From Umezawaea beigongshangensis (GTDB lineage: Bacteria > Actinomycetota > Actinomycetes > Mycobacteriales > Pseudonocardiaceae): a stretch of DNA of 64,000 nucleotides. The notes under the pieces were generated by a model. The model saw only the letters and a list, made by a program, of their open reading frames with translations, did not search any database and was not told the DNA's origin. Positions 18,859-28,739 of the stretch are shown here, one piece after another (positions within the stretch are counted from its first letter, which is position 1; each line of letters starts with the position of its first letter). Made by a program: the position numbers and the translations under genes. Location: positions 186,001 through 250,000 of the forward strand of contig NZ_JAEIOJ010000005.1 in NCBI RefSeq assembly GCF_016464305.1, given 5' to 3'.

Positions 18859-20300
18859 GGGCGGTCGGGCCGGTTCTTGCGGATCGTGTGGACCACGAAC
18901 ATGGTCAGCAGCAGCAGGCCCACGCCGATGCCCGTGCCCGACAGGGCGACGATCATCGGGGTCCGGTCGGGCACGTACGCCGGACCGAGCACCGTCTTCA
19001 GGGGCGGCGGGGCGGCGGCTCGACCGCCGTTCTGCTCGGCCGGCAGCACGGCGGTGAGGGCGTCCACCGGGTTCACCATGCCGGCGCCGACCTTGTTGTC
19101 GCGCCCGTCGGGGTTGCCGGGGTGCGTGGCGGTGGCGGTCAGCCGGTCCATCACCTGACGCGCGGTCAGCTCCGGGTAGCGCTGGCGCACCAGCGCGGCC
19201 ACGCCCGCGACGTACGGCGAGGCGAAGCTCGTGCCCTGGATGGTGTCCTGCTTGTTGCTCGCGTCGACGTTGGCGTTGGTCAGCCCCGACCCCTTCGGGT
19301 CGATGGTGATGATCTCCTCGCCGGGAGCGGCGATGCTCACCCACGGGCCCCACACGCTGAACGAGGACACCTTGCCCTCGCGGCCGATCGACGCCACGGA
19401 CAGCACGTCGTTCGCGTACCAGGGCGGCGACGCGACCACGTTGACGTCGTTCGGGTCCTGGTTGTCGTTGGCCGGGCTGCAGGGGTCCTGCTCCTCCTGC
19501 TGCTGCGTCGTGGGGTTGACGTTGCCCGCCGCCGTCACGATCACGACGTTCTTCTCGTTGACCGCCCAGTCGATGGCGGCCTGGAGCATCGGCTCGTCCT
19601 CGCTCGCCCGCTGCGTGGCGGCGCGGCACGAGGTCAGCGAGATGTTGATGACGTCGGCGCCCCTGTTCACGGCCGTGACGATCGCGAACGCCAGGGTCTT
19701 GACCCGGCCCGCGGTCTTGCGGCCGGCCGCCTCGTCGGCGAACTTCGAGCTGGTCTGCCGGATCGCGATGATCTCGGAGTCGGGGGCGACGCCGATGAAC
19801 GCCGTCGCCTGGTCCTTGCCCGCCGCGATGATCCCGGCGACCTCGGTGCCGTGGCCGTCGCAGTCGTCGGTGCCGTCCTTGCCCGCGCCCTGCTCGACGT
19901 AGTCACCACCGGGCAGGACCCGGCCGCCGAGCCGCGGCTGAGCGTCGTTGACCCCGGTGTCGATCACCGCGACCTTGACGCCCTTGCCGGTGGCGAACCG
20001 GTGGGCCTCCTCCAGCCGCAGCTGCATCTGGCCCCAGGGCTTGTTGGGGATGGTGGTGTTGCCGGTGGCCGAGGTGATGCAGGCTTCGTTCTTCTGCTTG
20101 TAGTTCGCGTCCGGCTTGGGGGCCGCGCCGCTGATCACGCCGTTGATCAGCGACTTGTTCAGCGGCGGCGGCGCGGAGTTCACCGGAGTCGTGGTGCTCG
20201 GCTGGGCCAGCGCAGTGCTCGTCGTGAGCGGGGCGGTGAACAGCACCAGCACCGCTGCCGACGCTGCGGCGAACCTCCTGTGGGTGCGGGCGACGCGCAC
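18849..20300 (-). CDS. mycP: Mycosin, type VII secretion-associated subtilisin-like protease
   Basis: A 483-residue membrane-anchored serine protease. It has a signal peptide (FAAASAAVLVLFTAPLTTST), an N-terminal extension, the S8 domain with Asp114 (VIDTGV), His150 (CDGHGTEVAG) and Ser358 (GTSFASPYVAG), and a C-terminal transmembrane helix near residues 440-470 followed by a short basic cytosolic tail. Mycosins stabilise the ESX membrane complex and can trim substrates. The GTG at 20300 has AGGAGG six bases upstream and lies 17 bases after the eccD stop, so eccD-mycP form one unit. The stop codon lies inside a repeat unit. Confidence 0.95.
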   Translation of the reverse strand: MRVARTHRRFAAASAAVLVLFTAPLTTSTALAQPSTTTPVNSAPPPLNKSLINGVISGAAPKPDANYKQKNEACITSATGNTTIPNKPWGQMQLRLEEAHRFATGKGVKVAVIDTGVNDAQPRLGGRVLPGGDYVEQGAGKDGTDDCDGHGTEVAGIIAAGKDQATAFIGVAPDSEIIAIRQTSSKFADEAAGRKTAGRVKTLAFAIVTAVNRGADVINISLTSCRAATQRASEDEPMLQAAIDWAVNEKNVVIVTAAGNVNPTTQQQEEQDPCSPANDNQDPNDVNVVASPPWYANDVLSVASIGREGKVSSFSVWGPWVSIAAPGEEIITIDPKGSGLTNANVDASNKQDTIQGTSFASPYVAGVAALVRQRYPELTARQVMDRLTATATHPGNPDGRDNKVGAGMVNPVDALTAVLPAEQNGGRAAAPPPLKTVLGPAYVPDRTPMIVALSGTGIGVGLLLLTMFVVHTIRKNRPDRPAS

Positions 20301-20317
20301 GGATGGCCTCCTGACCG

Positions 20318-21724
20318 TCAGGCGGGGATGAGCGTGCGCATCACGACGTAGAGGTTCATGACCGCCAGCGCCAGCGGCAGCACCACGGCGATGAGGATGG
20401 CCTCCAGCACGTCGACGGTGCGCCGCAGCACGGGGGAGAACTTCTGCTTCGGGAAGACCACGCCGAGCACGAGCGCGGCGGCGGCGAGGAGCACGAGCGT
20501 GCCGAACACCAGCAGCAGGCGGTCGAAGGCCGACGCCGACAGCAGCCAGCCGATCAGCAGGCCGGAGGCGGCGATCATGCCCGTCACGAGCAGGGCGACG
20601 GCCTGCGCGCCGTTGGCGTAGGACCGGCCGCGCAGCATGAGCACGAGGCTCACGACGACGGTGAGGATCGGGCCCCAGACGCGGCCGTCGGACGCCGAGA
20701 TCACCGCGCCGACGGCGGCGACCGTGCCGGTGCCGATGATCATGCCGGTCATGTACTCGTGGGCGTTGGCCGTGCGCCGCTCGATGATCGCGTACTCCGG
20801 GAACCCCGCGTCCTCCTTGAGGTCCTCGGCGTTCGTGGGCACGGTCGGCAGCGGCAGCCGGGCCAGCTGGATCGTGATGCGCGGCAGCACCGACAGCGCG
20901 GCGAGCGACACGGCGGCCGTGGCCGCGGCGACGCCCTGCGTCGGGTGGGCGATGAACACGGCGAAGACGAGGGCGATGGCGCTGAGCGCGCCCGCCGAGG
21001 CGGCGGCCACGAAGATCGTGATGCCGCGGCCCACGAGGAAGATCGCCGCCGAGGCGCACAGCAGCACCAGGACGCTCGCCAGCAGCAGGTTGGGCCGGCC
21101 GATGCCGCCGCCCTGGATGACGGGCACGGCGTACAGGCCGGCGACGTAGGCCATCGGCAGACCGCCGGCCGCGGCGATCAGCACGCCGGTGTCGGCCGTG
21201 CCGTAGGAGCGCGCCATCACCGCGCCCGCGGCGATGGCGACGATCGCGGCGATGCCGGCGGTCAGCGCGGCCGGCAGGCCGCTGCCCCCGCCGAGCGGCC
21301 CCGCGAGGAGCACGGCGACGGCCGCGGCGAGCAGCGCGAGCGAGCCGGCGATGTGCCCGAAGCGGCGTGCCGTCTCCTTGGTCCACGGCCGGTAGCTGTC
21401 CGGATCGGACTCGGCGATGGCGTCGACCACGTCGTCGTACAGCGGGGGAGGCGGGTTCTCGTTGCGCCGCCGGAGCTGGAGCAGGTCGCCGTCGACCACG
21501 CCGAGCGACGCGAGCGTCCTGCTCGGGTCGAGAGGACTGTCGCCGAGCTTCGCCAGGCACCAGCCGCCGTGCCGCACGCCGCCGTCCGGAGTGGCCTCCT
21601 TGGCCATGTCCAGCAGCATCGGCAGCAGGTCGGCCACCGCGACGTCGGCCGGAAGTGCGACGTCGATGCGCGTTCGCGGCGCCACCACCGTCACCCGGCT
21701 GAACACCGTCGTTCCGGTCGCCAC
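20318..21724 (-). CDS. eccD: Type VII secretion integral membrane protein EccD
   Basis: A 468-residue protein. The first 90 residues form a ubiquitin-like (YukD) domain (FSRVTVVAPRTRIDVALPAD, DGDLLQLRRR). It is followed by about eleven hydrophobic helices from residue 125 on. EccD forms the membrane vestibule of the ESX channel and binds EccB and EccC through its cytosolic domain. The start and length agree with ESX-4-type EccD. mycP follows in the same direction. A 363-base divergent region separates it from eccC. Confidence 0.95.
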   Translation of the reverse strand: MATGTTVFSRVTVVAPRTRIDVALPADVAVADLLPMLLDMAKEATPDGGVRHGGWCLAKLGDSPLDPSRTLASLGVVDGDLLQLRRRNENPPPPLYDDVVDAIAESDPDSYRPWTKETARRFGHIAGSLALLAAAVAVLLAGPLGGGSGLPAALTAGIAAIVAIAAGAVMARSYGTADTGVLIAAAGGLPMAYVAGLYAVPVIQGGGIGRPNLLLASVLVLLCASAAIFLVGRGITIFVAAASAGALSAIALVFAVFIAHPTQGVAAATAAVSLAALSVLPRITIQLARLPLPTVPTNAEDLKEDAGFPEYAIIERRTANAHEYMTGMIIGTGTVAAVGAVISASDGRVWGPILTVVVSLVLMLRGRSYANGAQAVALLVTGMIAASGLLIGWLLSASAFDRLLLVFGTLVLLAAAALVLGVVFPKQKFSPVLRRTVDVLEAILIAVVLPLALAVMNLYVVMRTLIPA

Positions 21725-22087
21725 CAGCGCCCCCTAAGTCCTGATCACGTGTCTGTGGTTCGGTCGTGGTGCGGGCTCGCACGTGCAGCGCCGCGTGCGG
21801 GTCCGAGCCTATTGCCCCGGTTCCCCGGTGGAACAACCGGGCGACTCCGCTCGCACGAGGTCCGCGGAACGGGCCGTGCGGCGGTGCGGGCGGCCCTAGT
21901 ATGGCCGGACCGGGCCGTCGCGCACCGGCGGTTCGGCGAAGAGGGCCGACGGGTTTTTCCACCACCCGGACACTCCTCCGACACGCCGTGCGCCATAGTG
22001 TCGGTCCGTGCAGGTGGCGCCCCCGCAGCTCTTCCGTCGTGCGGGCGCCGAGGGGTTGATCGAGCGACTTGAAGAGGTGCCTGTCAG
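21725..22087. promoter_or_regulatory. Divergent regulatory region between eccD and eccC
   Basis: A 363-base gap with no credible gene. On the plus strand TAGTAT (21897-21902) and TAGTGT (21996-22001) are possible -10 boxes for eccC. On the minus strand TAGGCT (21811-21806) with TTGTTC 19 bases upstream could serve eccD-mycP. None has a strong -35, so assignments are tentative. Confidence 0.4.
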
Positions 22088-25000
22088 GTGAGCACGCTGC
22101 AGTTCAAGCGAACGGCACGCCTTGCTGCTCCCCGCCCGCCCGGCGGTGAGGTCCACCTCGAACCGCCGCCCGAGGTGCCGCGGATCATCCCCGGCAACAT
22201 CATGATGAAGGCGATGCCCATCGTCATGATCATCTCGTCCGTCGGGATGATGGTCCTGATGTTCACCTACAGCGGGCGCAACCCGTCCGCGATGATCATG
22301 CCGGGCATGATGCTGGTGTCCACGATCGGCATGATGGCCGGCGGCATGGGTGGCGGCCGGGGTCAGAAGAAGGCCGAGCAGAACGAGGACCGCAAGGACT
22401 ACCTGCGCTACCTCGGCCAGATGCGCGATCGCGCCCGCGAGGCCGCGAACGAGCAGCGCGCCGAGCGCGAGTGGGTCCACCCGGACCCGCAGATGCTGTG
22501 GTCCCTCGCCACCACGCGCCGCATGTGGGAGCGCAGGACCAACGACCCCGACTTCTGCCACCTGCGCGCCGGTCGCGGCTCGCAGCGCCTGGCGACCAGG
22601 CTCGTGCCGCCGCAGACCGGCCCCGTCGAGGAGCTGGAGCCCATCGCGACGCTGGCGCTGCGCCGCTTCGTGCGCGCCCACTCGCTGGTGCCCGAGCTGC
22701 CCATCTCCATCGCCCTGCGCGGTTTCGCCGCCGTCGGCATCATCGGCGATATCGAGGAGAAGCGCGGTCTGGCCCGCGCGCTCATCGCCCAGCTCGCCAC
22801 GTTCCACGCCCCCGACGACCTGCTCATCGCGGTCGTGACCACCGGCCGCACCAAGGCCGAGTGGGAGTGGGCGAAGTGGCTGCCGCACGTGCAGCACCCG
22901 TCGATCGTCGACGGCATCGGCCAGCTCCGGATGATGGCCGGGTCGCTGTCGGAGGTCGAGCAGATGCTCGACGAGACCCTGCGGGACCGCCAGCGGTTCA
23001 CCCGCAACGCGCCGCCGCCCACCGACCAGCCGCACGTCGTGATCATCATCGACGACGGCGAGGTCACCAGGGAGGAGCAGATCCTCCTGGAGGAGGGGCT
23101 GGTCGGCGTCACCCTGCTCGACCTGTCCGAGTCGCTGGGCAACCTCACCGCCCGCCGCGGTCTGCGCCTGGTCATCGAGGACGGCAAGCTCGGCGCGCGC
23201 AGCGCCAGCGGCGTCGAGTGGTTCGGCGCACCGGACTGGCTCAGCCTCGTCGAGGCCGAGGCGCTCGCCCGGCGCATCTCGCCGTACCGCACCGGCGGCC
23301 TGGACACCGGCGGCGTGGACGAGGACCCGCTGTCGGCGAACGCCTCGCTGCTGGAGCTGCTGGGCATCGCCGGCGACCCGATGACGTTCGACGTGCAGCA
23401 GGCGTGGCGGCCCCGGCCGGTGCGCGACCGCTACCGCGTGCCGTTCGGCATCGGCGAGTACGGCCAGGCCGTCGAGCTGGACATCAAGGAAGCGGCGATG
23501 GAGGGCATGGGCCCGCACGGCCTGTGCATCGGCGCCACCGGTTCCGGAAAGTCCGAGTTCCTCCGCACGCTGGTGCTGGGGATGCTCGCCACGCACTCCT
23601 CGACGTCGCTCAACATGATCCTCGTCGACTTCAAGGGCGGTGCGACGTTCCTCGGCCTGGACGCCGCGCCGCACGTCGCCGCGACCATCACCAACCTGGC
23701 GGGCGACCTGACCCTGGTCGACCGCATGAAGGACGCCATCGCGGGCGAGGTGTCGCGTCGCCAGGAGGTGCTGGCGAAGGGCAACTACAAGAACGTCTGG
23801 GACTACGAGAAGGCGCGCGAGAACGGCGCCGACATCGACCCGCTGCCCGCGCTGTTCATCTGCATCGACGAGTTCTCCGAGATGCTGACGGCCAAGCCGG
23901 ACTTCATCGACATCTTCCTCCAGATCGGCCGCGTCGGCCGGTCGCTCCAGATCCACATGCTGCTCGCCTCGCAGCGTCTGGAGGAGGGCAAGCTCCGCGG
24001 CCTGGACACCTTCCTGTCCTACCGGATCGGTCTGAAGACGTTCTCCGCCGCCGAGTCGCGCGCCGCGATCGGCGTGCCGGACGCCTACGAGCTGCCGCCC
24101 ATCCCCGGTTCCGGCTACCTCGCGATCCAGGGCTCGCCGCTGCTGCGCTTCAAGGCGCTGTACGTGTCGGGTCCCTACCGCCCGGCCGGGCTCCAGGTCG
24201 CCGGTCCGTCCGCGCCGGTGCGCGGGGACAAGCGCCCGCGGTTCTTCGTGCCCGACTACGTGGAGATCCCGAAGGAGCCGGAGAAGCCGGTCGTCGTGGA
24301 GGCGGCCCCGCAGCCGCCCAAGGAGGACAGCAACGAGCCCAGCGAGCTGGAGGTCATCGTCGGCCGCCTCGTCGGCCAGGGTCCGCCCGCGCACGAGGTG
24401 TGGCTGCCCCCGCTGAACGAGCCGCCGTCGATGGACACGCTGCTGCCGCCGCTCGCCGCCACCGAGGACCGGGGCCTGACCGCGCCGGGCTTCTTCTCCA
24501 ACAGCAAGCTCCAGGCGCCGCTCGGCGTGGTGGACAAGCCGTTCGAGCAGCGGCGGGACCTGCTGTGGGCGGACTTCGCCGGCGCCGCCGGACACGGTGT
24601 GATCGTCGGCGGTCCCCAGTCGGGCAAGTCGACGATGCTGCGCACCCTGGTCGCGTCGATGGCGCTGACCCACACCCCGCGCGAGGTGCAGTTCTACTGC
24701 ATCGACCTCGGTGGTGGCACGCTCGCGGCGATGGAGAAGCTGCCGCACGTCGGCGCCTTCGCCAGCCGCCTCGACGTCGACCTGGCCCGCCGCACGGTGG
24801 CCGAGCTGAAGACCCTGATCTCGGAGCGCGAGCTGCGCTTCCGCGAGCAGGGGATCGACTCGATGGTCGAGTTCCGCAACCGCAAGCGCCGGGGCGAGAC
24901 GCCGGGTGACGACTTCGGCGACGCGTTCCTGATCATCGACGGCTGGATGAACTTCCGGCAGGAGTTCGAGTCGCTGGAACCGCAGGTGCAGCAGCTCGTC

Positions 25001-26092
25001 TCGCAGGGTCTGTCCTTCGGCGTGCACGTCGTGCTCACGGCCAACCGCTGGGCCGAGATCCGCCCGGCGATGAAGGACCTCATCGGCACGCGGTTCGAGC
25101 TGAAGCTCGGTGACCCGAGCGACTCGGACATCGACCGCAAGGTCGCCGTCAACGTGCCCAAGGGCAGGCCGGGCCGCGGTCTGTCGCCGCAGAAGCTGCA
25201 CTTCCTGACGGCGCTGCCGCGCATCGACGCCTCCTCCGACCCGCAGACGGTCGGTCCGGGCGTGCAGGACTTCGTCGCCAAGGTCAGCGGCTCGTGGCGC
25301 GGTCCCGCCGCTCCCGCGGTGCGCCTCCTGCCCGACGTGCTGCCCTACGAGCAGCTGCTCGCCCAGGTCCGCCAGCGCACCCCCGACCGGGGCAAGCTGG
25401 TGCCGATCGGCGTCGACGAGAACGAGCTCGCGCCGGTGTACCTGGACTTCAACGCCGACTCGCACTTCATCGGCTTCTCCGACTCGGAGAGCGGCAAGAC
25501 CAGCATGCTGCGCACGATCGTGCGCGGCATCATGGACAGCTACACCTCGGAGGAGGCGCTGATCCTGCTGGTCGACTACCGGCGCACGATGCTCGGTTTC
25601 ATCGAGACCGACCACCTGCTCAGCTACGCCGTCTCCTCGGCCCAGCTCGCGACGGTCGTCAACGACGTGCGGGGCTCCATGCAGAACCGCCTGCCGGGCG
25701 CCGACGTCACCCAGGAGCAGTTGCGCGAGCGGTCCTGGTGGTCCGGCCCCGAGCTGTTCGTCGTGATCGACGACTACGACCTGGTGGCTCCCCAGGGCGG
25801 GCAGAACCCGCTGAGCGTGCTGGCCGAGTACATCCCGCAGGCGTCGGACATCGGTCTGCACTTCGTGGTGATGCGACGGGTGGCCGGAGCGTCGCGGTCG
25901 ATGTACGACCCGATCATCGGCAAGATCAAGGAAGGCGCGTCGCCCGGTTTCGTCGGCAACGGCGACAAGGGCGAGGGCGCCCTGCTGGGCGCCGTCAAGC
26001 CGTCCGCGCAGCCGCCGGGCCGGGGCGTCATGGTCACCCGCAAGGTCGGGCAGTTGCGCGTCCAGATGGCCTGGTCACCGCCCACGCACTGA
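22088..26092 (+). CDS. eccC: Type VII secretion motor ATPase EccC (EccCa-EccCb fusion)
   Basis: A 1334-residue FtsK/SpoIIIE-type ATPase. Two transmembrane helices lie at about residues 38-85 (IMMKAMPIVMIISSVGMMV and the next). Three ATPase domains follow, with Walker A motifs GATGSGKSEF (about 481), GGPQSGKSTM (about 841) and SDSESGKTSM (about 1131), and Walker B-like ALFICIDEF, DAFLIIDG and LFVVIDDYD. EccC binds substrates through its last domain and powers export. It is a single chain, as in ESX-4, and not split into Ca and Cb. The GTG at 22088 follows GTCAGG. Confidence 0.97.
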   Translation: MSTLQFKRTARLAAPRPPGGEVHLEPPPEVPRIIPGNIMMKAMPIVMIISSVGMMVLMFTYSGRNPSAMIMPGMMLVSTIGMMAGGMGGGRGQKKAEQNEDRKDYLRYLGQMRDRAREAANEQRAEREWVHPDPQMLWSLATTRRMWERRTNDPDFCHLRAGRGSQRLATRLVPPQTGPVEELEPIATLALRRFVRAHSLVPELPISIALRGFAAVGIIGDIEEKRGLARALIAQLATFHAPDDLLIAVVTTGRTKAEWEWAKWLPHVQHPSIVDGIGQLRMMAGSLSEVEQMLDETLRDRQRFTRNAPPPTDQPHVVIIIDDGEVTREEQILLEEGLVGVTLLDLSESLGNLTARRGLRLVIEDGKLGARSASGVEWFGAPDWLSLVEAEALARRISPYRTGGLDTGGVDEDPLSANASLLELLGIAGDPMTFDVQQAWRPRPVRDRYRVPFGIGEYGQAVELDIKEAAMEGMGPHGLCIGATGSGKSEFLRTLVLGMLATHSSTSLNMILVDFKGGATFLGLDAAPHVAATITNLAGDLTLVDRMKDAIAGEVSRRQEVLAKGNYKNVWDYEKARENGADIDPLPALFICIDEFSEMLTAKPDFIDIFLQIGRVGRSLQIHMLLASQRLEEGKLRGLDTFLSYRIGLKTFSAAESRAAIGVPDAYELPPIPGSGYLAIQGSPLLRFKALYVSGPYRPAGLQVAGPSAPVRGDKRPRFFVPDYVEIPKEPEKPVVVEAAPQPPKEDSNEPSELEVIVGRLVGQGPPAHEVWLPPLNEPPSMDTLLPPLAATEDRGLTAPGFFSNSKLQAPLGVVDKPFEQRRDLLWADFAGAAGHGVIVGGPQSGKSTMLRTLVASMALTHTPREVQFYCIDLGGGTLAAMEKLPHVGAFASRLDVDLARRTVAELKTLISERELRFREQGIDSMVEFRNRKRRGETPGDDFGDAFLIIDGWMNFRQEFESLEPQVQQLVSQGLSFGVHVVLTANRWAEIRPAMKDLIGTRFELKLGDPSDSDIDRKVAVNVPKGRPGRGLSPQKLHFLTALPRIDASSDPQTVGPGVQDFVAKVSGSWRGPAAPAVRLLPDVLPYEQLLAQVRQRTPDRGKLVPIGVDENELAPVYLDFNADSHFIGFSDSESGKTSMLRTIVRGIMDSYTSEEALILLVDYRRTMLGFIETDHLLSYAVSSAQLATVVNDVRGSMQNRLPGADVTQEQLRERSWWSGPELFVVIDDYDLVAPQGGQNPLSVLAEYIPQASDIGLHFVVMRRVAGASRSMYDPIIGKIKEGASPGFVGNGDKGEGALLGAVKPSAQPPGRGVMVTRKVGQLRVQMAWSPPTH

Positions 26093-26098
26093 CCTCCG

Positions 26099-26137
26099 GC
26101 GAGCAGCCGCCCCGCCCGTCGCGGGGCGGCTGCTCGC
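26099..26137 (+). terminator. Stem-loop after eccC
   Basis: A perfect 17-bp stem (26099-26115 with 26121-26137) and a 5-base loop, six bases after the eccC stop. Confidence 0.85.
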
Positions 26138-26234
26138 GAGGCCGTGCCCCTGGCCGTCCGCCGTCCCGAGCCGTGCCCGTACCGTCGGCGGTGCGTCCGG
26201 CTCCGCGCGCCGCACGCGAGGAAGAGGAGGAGCG

Positions 26235-28196
26235 GTGGGTCTTCGCGTCGCGGTCGACTTCGGCACCTCCAGCACGTGCGTCGCCCTGTCGGCCGGTGGA
26301 CGCGAACCGCAGGTCGTGGTCTTCGACGGCCAGCCGCTGGTGCCCTCCGCGGTGTTCGCCGCCGCCGACGGCACCCTCTTCGTCGGGCACGAGGCCGAAC
26401 GGCACGCCGCCGTCGACCCGTCCCGCTACGAGCCGACCCCCAAGCGCCGCGTGGACGAGGGCGAACTGCTGCTCGGCAGCACCGTCCTGCCCGTGGCCGA
26501 CGTCGTCCGCGCCGTCCTGACCCGTGCCGTGGCCGAAGCGCGCCGCGTCGCCGGCGGGCCGCCCGTGGACCAGCTCGTGCTCACCCACCCCGCCGACTGG
26601 GGCGCGATCCGCACCGGTGTGCTCTCCCGCGCCGCCGCCGGGCTCGGCCGCGAGGTCGTGCTCGTGCCGGAACCGGTCGCCGCCGCGGTGTTCCACTCCG
26701 CGGCGGGCGGCCTCGCCGACGGGGCCGCCCTCGCCGTGCTGGACCTGGGCGGGGGCACGGTCGACGCGAGCGTCGTCGCCCGCCGCGGCGGGCGCTTCCA
26801 GGTGCTCGCCACGAAGGGCGACCCCGGCTTCGGCGGCGCCGACGTCGACCAGCTCCTCCTGGACCACCTCGGTTCGTCCGTCGGCGCGGACGACGCCGAG
26901 GCGTGGCGGCAGCTGGTCGAGGGCCGCGAACTGGCCGACCGCCGCCGCAGGCGCGTGCTGCGCCAGGACGTCAGGGGCGCCAAGGAGACGCTGTCGCGGC
27001 ACGCCTACACCGACGTGCCGATGCCGCCGCCGTTCCGCGACGCGCACGTCACCAGGGCCGACCTGGAGGGGCTGATCAGCGCTCCGCTCGACCGGGTCGT
27101 GGCGCTCGTCGTCGCCGCCGTCCGCGACGCCGGGCTGACCCCGCTGGAGCTGGCCGGGGTGTTCCTGGTGGGCGGTTCCAGCCGCATCCCGCTGGTGGCC
27201 AGGCTCGTGCACGAGCAGTCCGGCGTGGTGCCGACGAGCATCGACCAGCCCGAGACCGTGGTGGCGCGCGGAGCGCTCACCGCGACGGCGCCGGACGCCG
27301 ACCGCGCGCGGGTCACGCCGGGCGTCGACGACCCGACCAGACGCATCGCGCCGCGGCAGTTCGGCACCGGGCAGACGCCGGTGCAGCAGGGCTTCGGGCA
27401 GGGGCCCGGCGCGGGCTCCGGACCGCACACCGGCGGTCAGCGCGCCCTGCCCCACGCCGGCGACTCGACCCGCAAGATCACCAGGAAGATCTCCGCGACC
27501 GAGGCGCAGCTCGCGCGGGGGCCGGACACCGCTCCCGGCTGGCACACGTCGTTCCCCGTCGTGCCGCAGCAGAACTGGCCGCCGCCGCAGCCGCCGCCGT
27601 CCCGCCGCTGGCGGGTGCCGCTGCTGGTGACCGGCGGGGTCGTCCTGGTCGCTCTCGTGGCCGCTCTCGTCGTGCACCGGGTGGTGACCGGCGCAGGATC
27701 GCGGAGCACCACGACGACCGGGACGTCGGCGACCGCGCCGACCAGCGAGCGCAGGAGCATCGCCCAGTACGACTACAGCTTCGCCCTGCCGGAGGACTGG
27801 ACGCAGAGCGGTGGTGACGTCGAGCGCAGGAAGGTCCAGCTCGTCCCGGCCGGTTCCGCGACCTCCTCCACCGGTTCCGGTGGCGACGACGTGATCGTGG
27901 TGCAGGAGCAGGTGCTCACCTACGACAGCACCGAGCAGCGGGACCGGGCGGTCGCCGAACTGCGCTCGCAGGTCGAGGCGACGGAGAACTTCTCCGGCTT
28001 CGACGACAGCGCGGTGTTCGCGGGCAAGGAGGTCGTGCACTTCCAGGAGGCGCTCGGCTCGGCGACCGCGGACTGGTACGTGGTGTTCCGGGGCGAGGCG
28101 CAGGTCAGCGTCGGTTGCCAGTACGGCGGCGCGGGCAGCGAACGGGTCGCCACCGCCTGCGAGCAGGTCGTGCGGACGCTGCGGGTCACCTCCTGA
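26235..28196 (+). CDS. Type VII secretion-associated protein: Hsp70-like ATPase domain, TM helix, Rv3446c-type domain
   Basis: A 653-residue protein in three parts. Residues 1-350 are an Hsp70/actin-type nucleotide-binding domain (VAVDFGTSSTCVAL, VLDLGGGTVDASVV, VFLVGGSSRIPL). Next come a Pro-rich linker and one transmembrane helix (about 460-480, VPLLVTGGVVLVALVAALVV). Last is an extracytoplasmic domain (FALPEDWTQ, VSVGCQYGGAGSE, ACEQVVRTLRV) of the type found in Rv3446c, which is next to eccC4 in mycobacteria as here. No Hsp70 substrate-binding domain is present. The GTG has GAGGAGGAG upstream; a TACCGT box at 26180-26185 may be its promoter. Its job in secretion is not established. Confidence 0.88.
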   Translation: MGLRVAVDFGTSSTCVALSAGGREPQVVVFDGQPLVPSAVFAAADGTLFVGHEAERHAAVDPSRYEPTPKRRVDEGELLLGSTVLPVADVVRAVLTRAVAEARRVAGGPPVDQLVLTHPADWGAIRTGVLSRAAAGLGREVVLVPEPVAAAVFHSAAGGLADGAALAVLDLGGGTVDASVVARRGGRFQVLATKGDPGFGGADVDQLLLDHLGSSVGADDAEAWRQLVEGRELADRRRRRVLRQDVRGAKETLSRHAYTDVPMPPPFRDAHVTRADLEGLISAPLDRVVALVVAAVRDAGLTPLELAGVFLVGGSSRIPLVARLVHEQSGVVPTSIDQPETVVARGALTATAPDADRARVTPGVDDPTRRIAPRQFGTGQTPVQQGFGQGPGAGSGPHTGGQRALPHAGDSTRKITRKISATEAQLARGPDTAPGWHTSFPVVPQQNWPPPQPPPSRRWRVPLLVTGGVVLVALVAALVVHRVVTGAGSRSTTTTGTSATAPTSERRSIAQYDYSFALPEDWTQSGGDVERRKVQLVPAGSATSSTGSGGDDVIVVQEQVLTYDSTEQRDRAVAELRSQVEATENFSGFDDSAVFAGKEVVHFQEALGSATADWYVVFRGEAQVSVGCQYGGAGSERVATACEQVVRTLRVTS

Positions 28197-28249
28197 GACG
28201 CCGTCGTCAACACCCGGAAGATGACGTCCAGGACGACTTCTGGTGGCGA

Positions 28250-28323
28250 CGGTTCCCGCGCTGAGCGCGGTCGGCGTTCACTCGCGCAACGACTTCTGGC
28301 GAGAAGGCGACAGGCGGGAACCG
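28250..28323 (+). repeat. Inverted repeat upstream of the Esx pair
   Basis: CGGTTCCCGC at 28250-28259 and its reverse complement at 28314-28323 flank 54 bases. ACGACTTCTGG also occurs twice as a direct repeat (about 28233 and 28300). Both lie in the 213-base leader of the Esx genes and could be regulator-binding sites. No clear -10/-35 pair was found. Confidence 0.4.
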
Positions 28324-28409
28324 GACGTGGCACTGTATGCGTCGTAAGGGGCGTGGGTGCGAGTACGCGCCCGCCCCGACCCTGAAACGCGAACGAGGGG
28401 GTTTTCTTC

Positions 28410-28724
28410 GTGGCTGGTACTTTTGGTGTTGGAGAACTCGAGACCATTCGGAGCCTTTCCGAGGAGGTCAACAACAAGTCGGACGAAATCCGCGGCGTCC
28501 TGGCGCAGTACGACTCGAGCATCGAGGCCGTCAAGCCGGGCTTCGAGGGTGAGACCGCCCGCGAGCTGTGGAAGGCCGACGAGGAGCTGGCGGCCCAGGG
28601 CAAGAAGCTGACCGAGTCGCTCGACGTCATCGGCGGCCTGCTGTCCGACACCTACAAGCGTTACGTCGCCGACCAGGCGGCTGGCGCTCAGGCGATGTCG
28701 AGCATCCGCAGCAGGCTCGGCTGA
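28410..28724 (+). CDS. esxU: WXG100-family protein, EsxU-like
   Basis: A 104-residue helical hairpin protein with no signal peptide. The turn carries Phe45-Glu-Gly47 instead of W-x-G (VKPGFEGETARELW), with a Trp slightly later. Start GTG with ACGAGGGGG upstream. Position directly after the Rv3446c-type gene and before a second Esx protein matches EsxU of the mycobacterial ESX-4 locus, which pairs with EsxT. It is expected to be co-secreted as a heterodimer. The symbol is by position and size. Confidence 0.8.
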   Translation: MAGTFGVGELETIRSLSEEVNNKSDEIRGVLAQYDSSIEAVKPGFEGETARELWKADEELAAQGKKLTESLDVIGGLLSDTYKRYVADQAAGAQAMSSIRSRLG

Positions 28725-28739
28725 TTCCGATCTCCCTGA

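Noticed and set aside
21896-25861. A 1321-codon open frame on the minus strand opposite eccC
   Set aside because: It is the antisense shadow of eccC in high-GC DNA. Its composition is Arg/Gly/Ala/His/Val-rich without motifs, while the plus frame has three clear ATPase domains.
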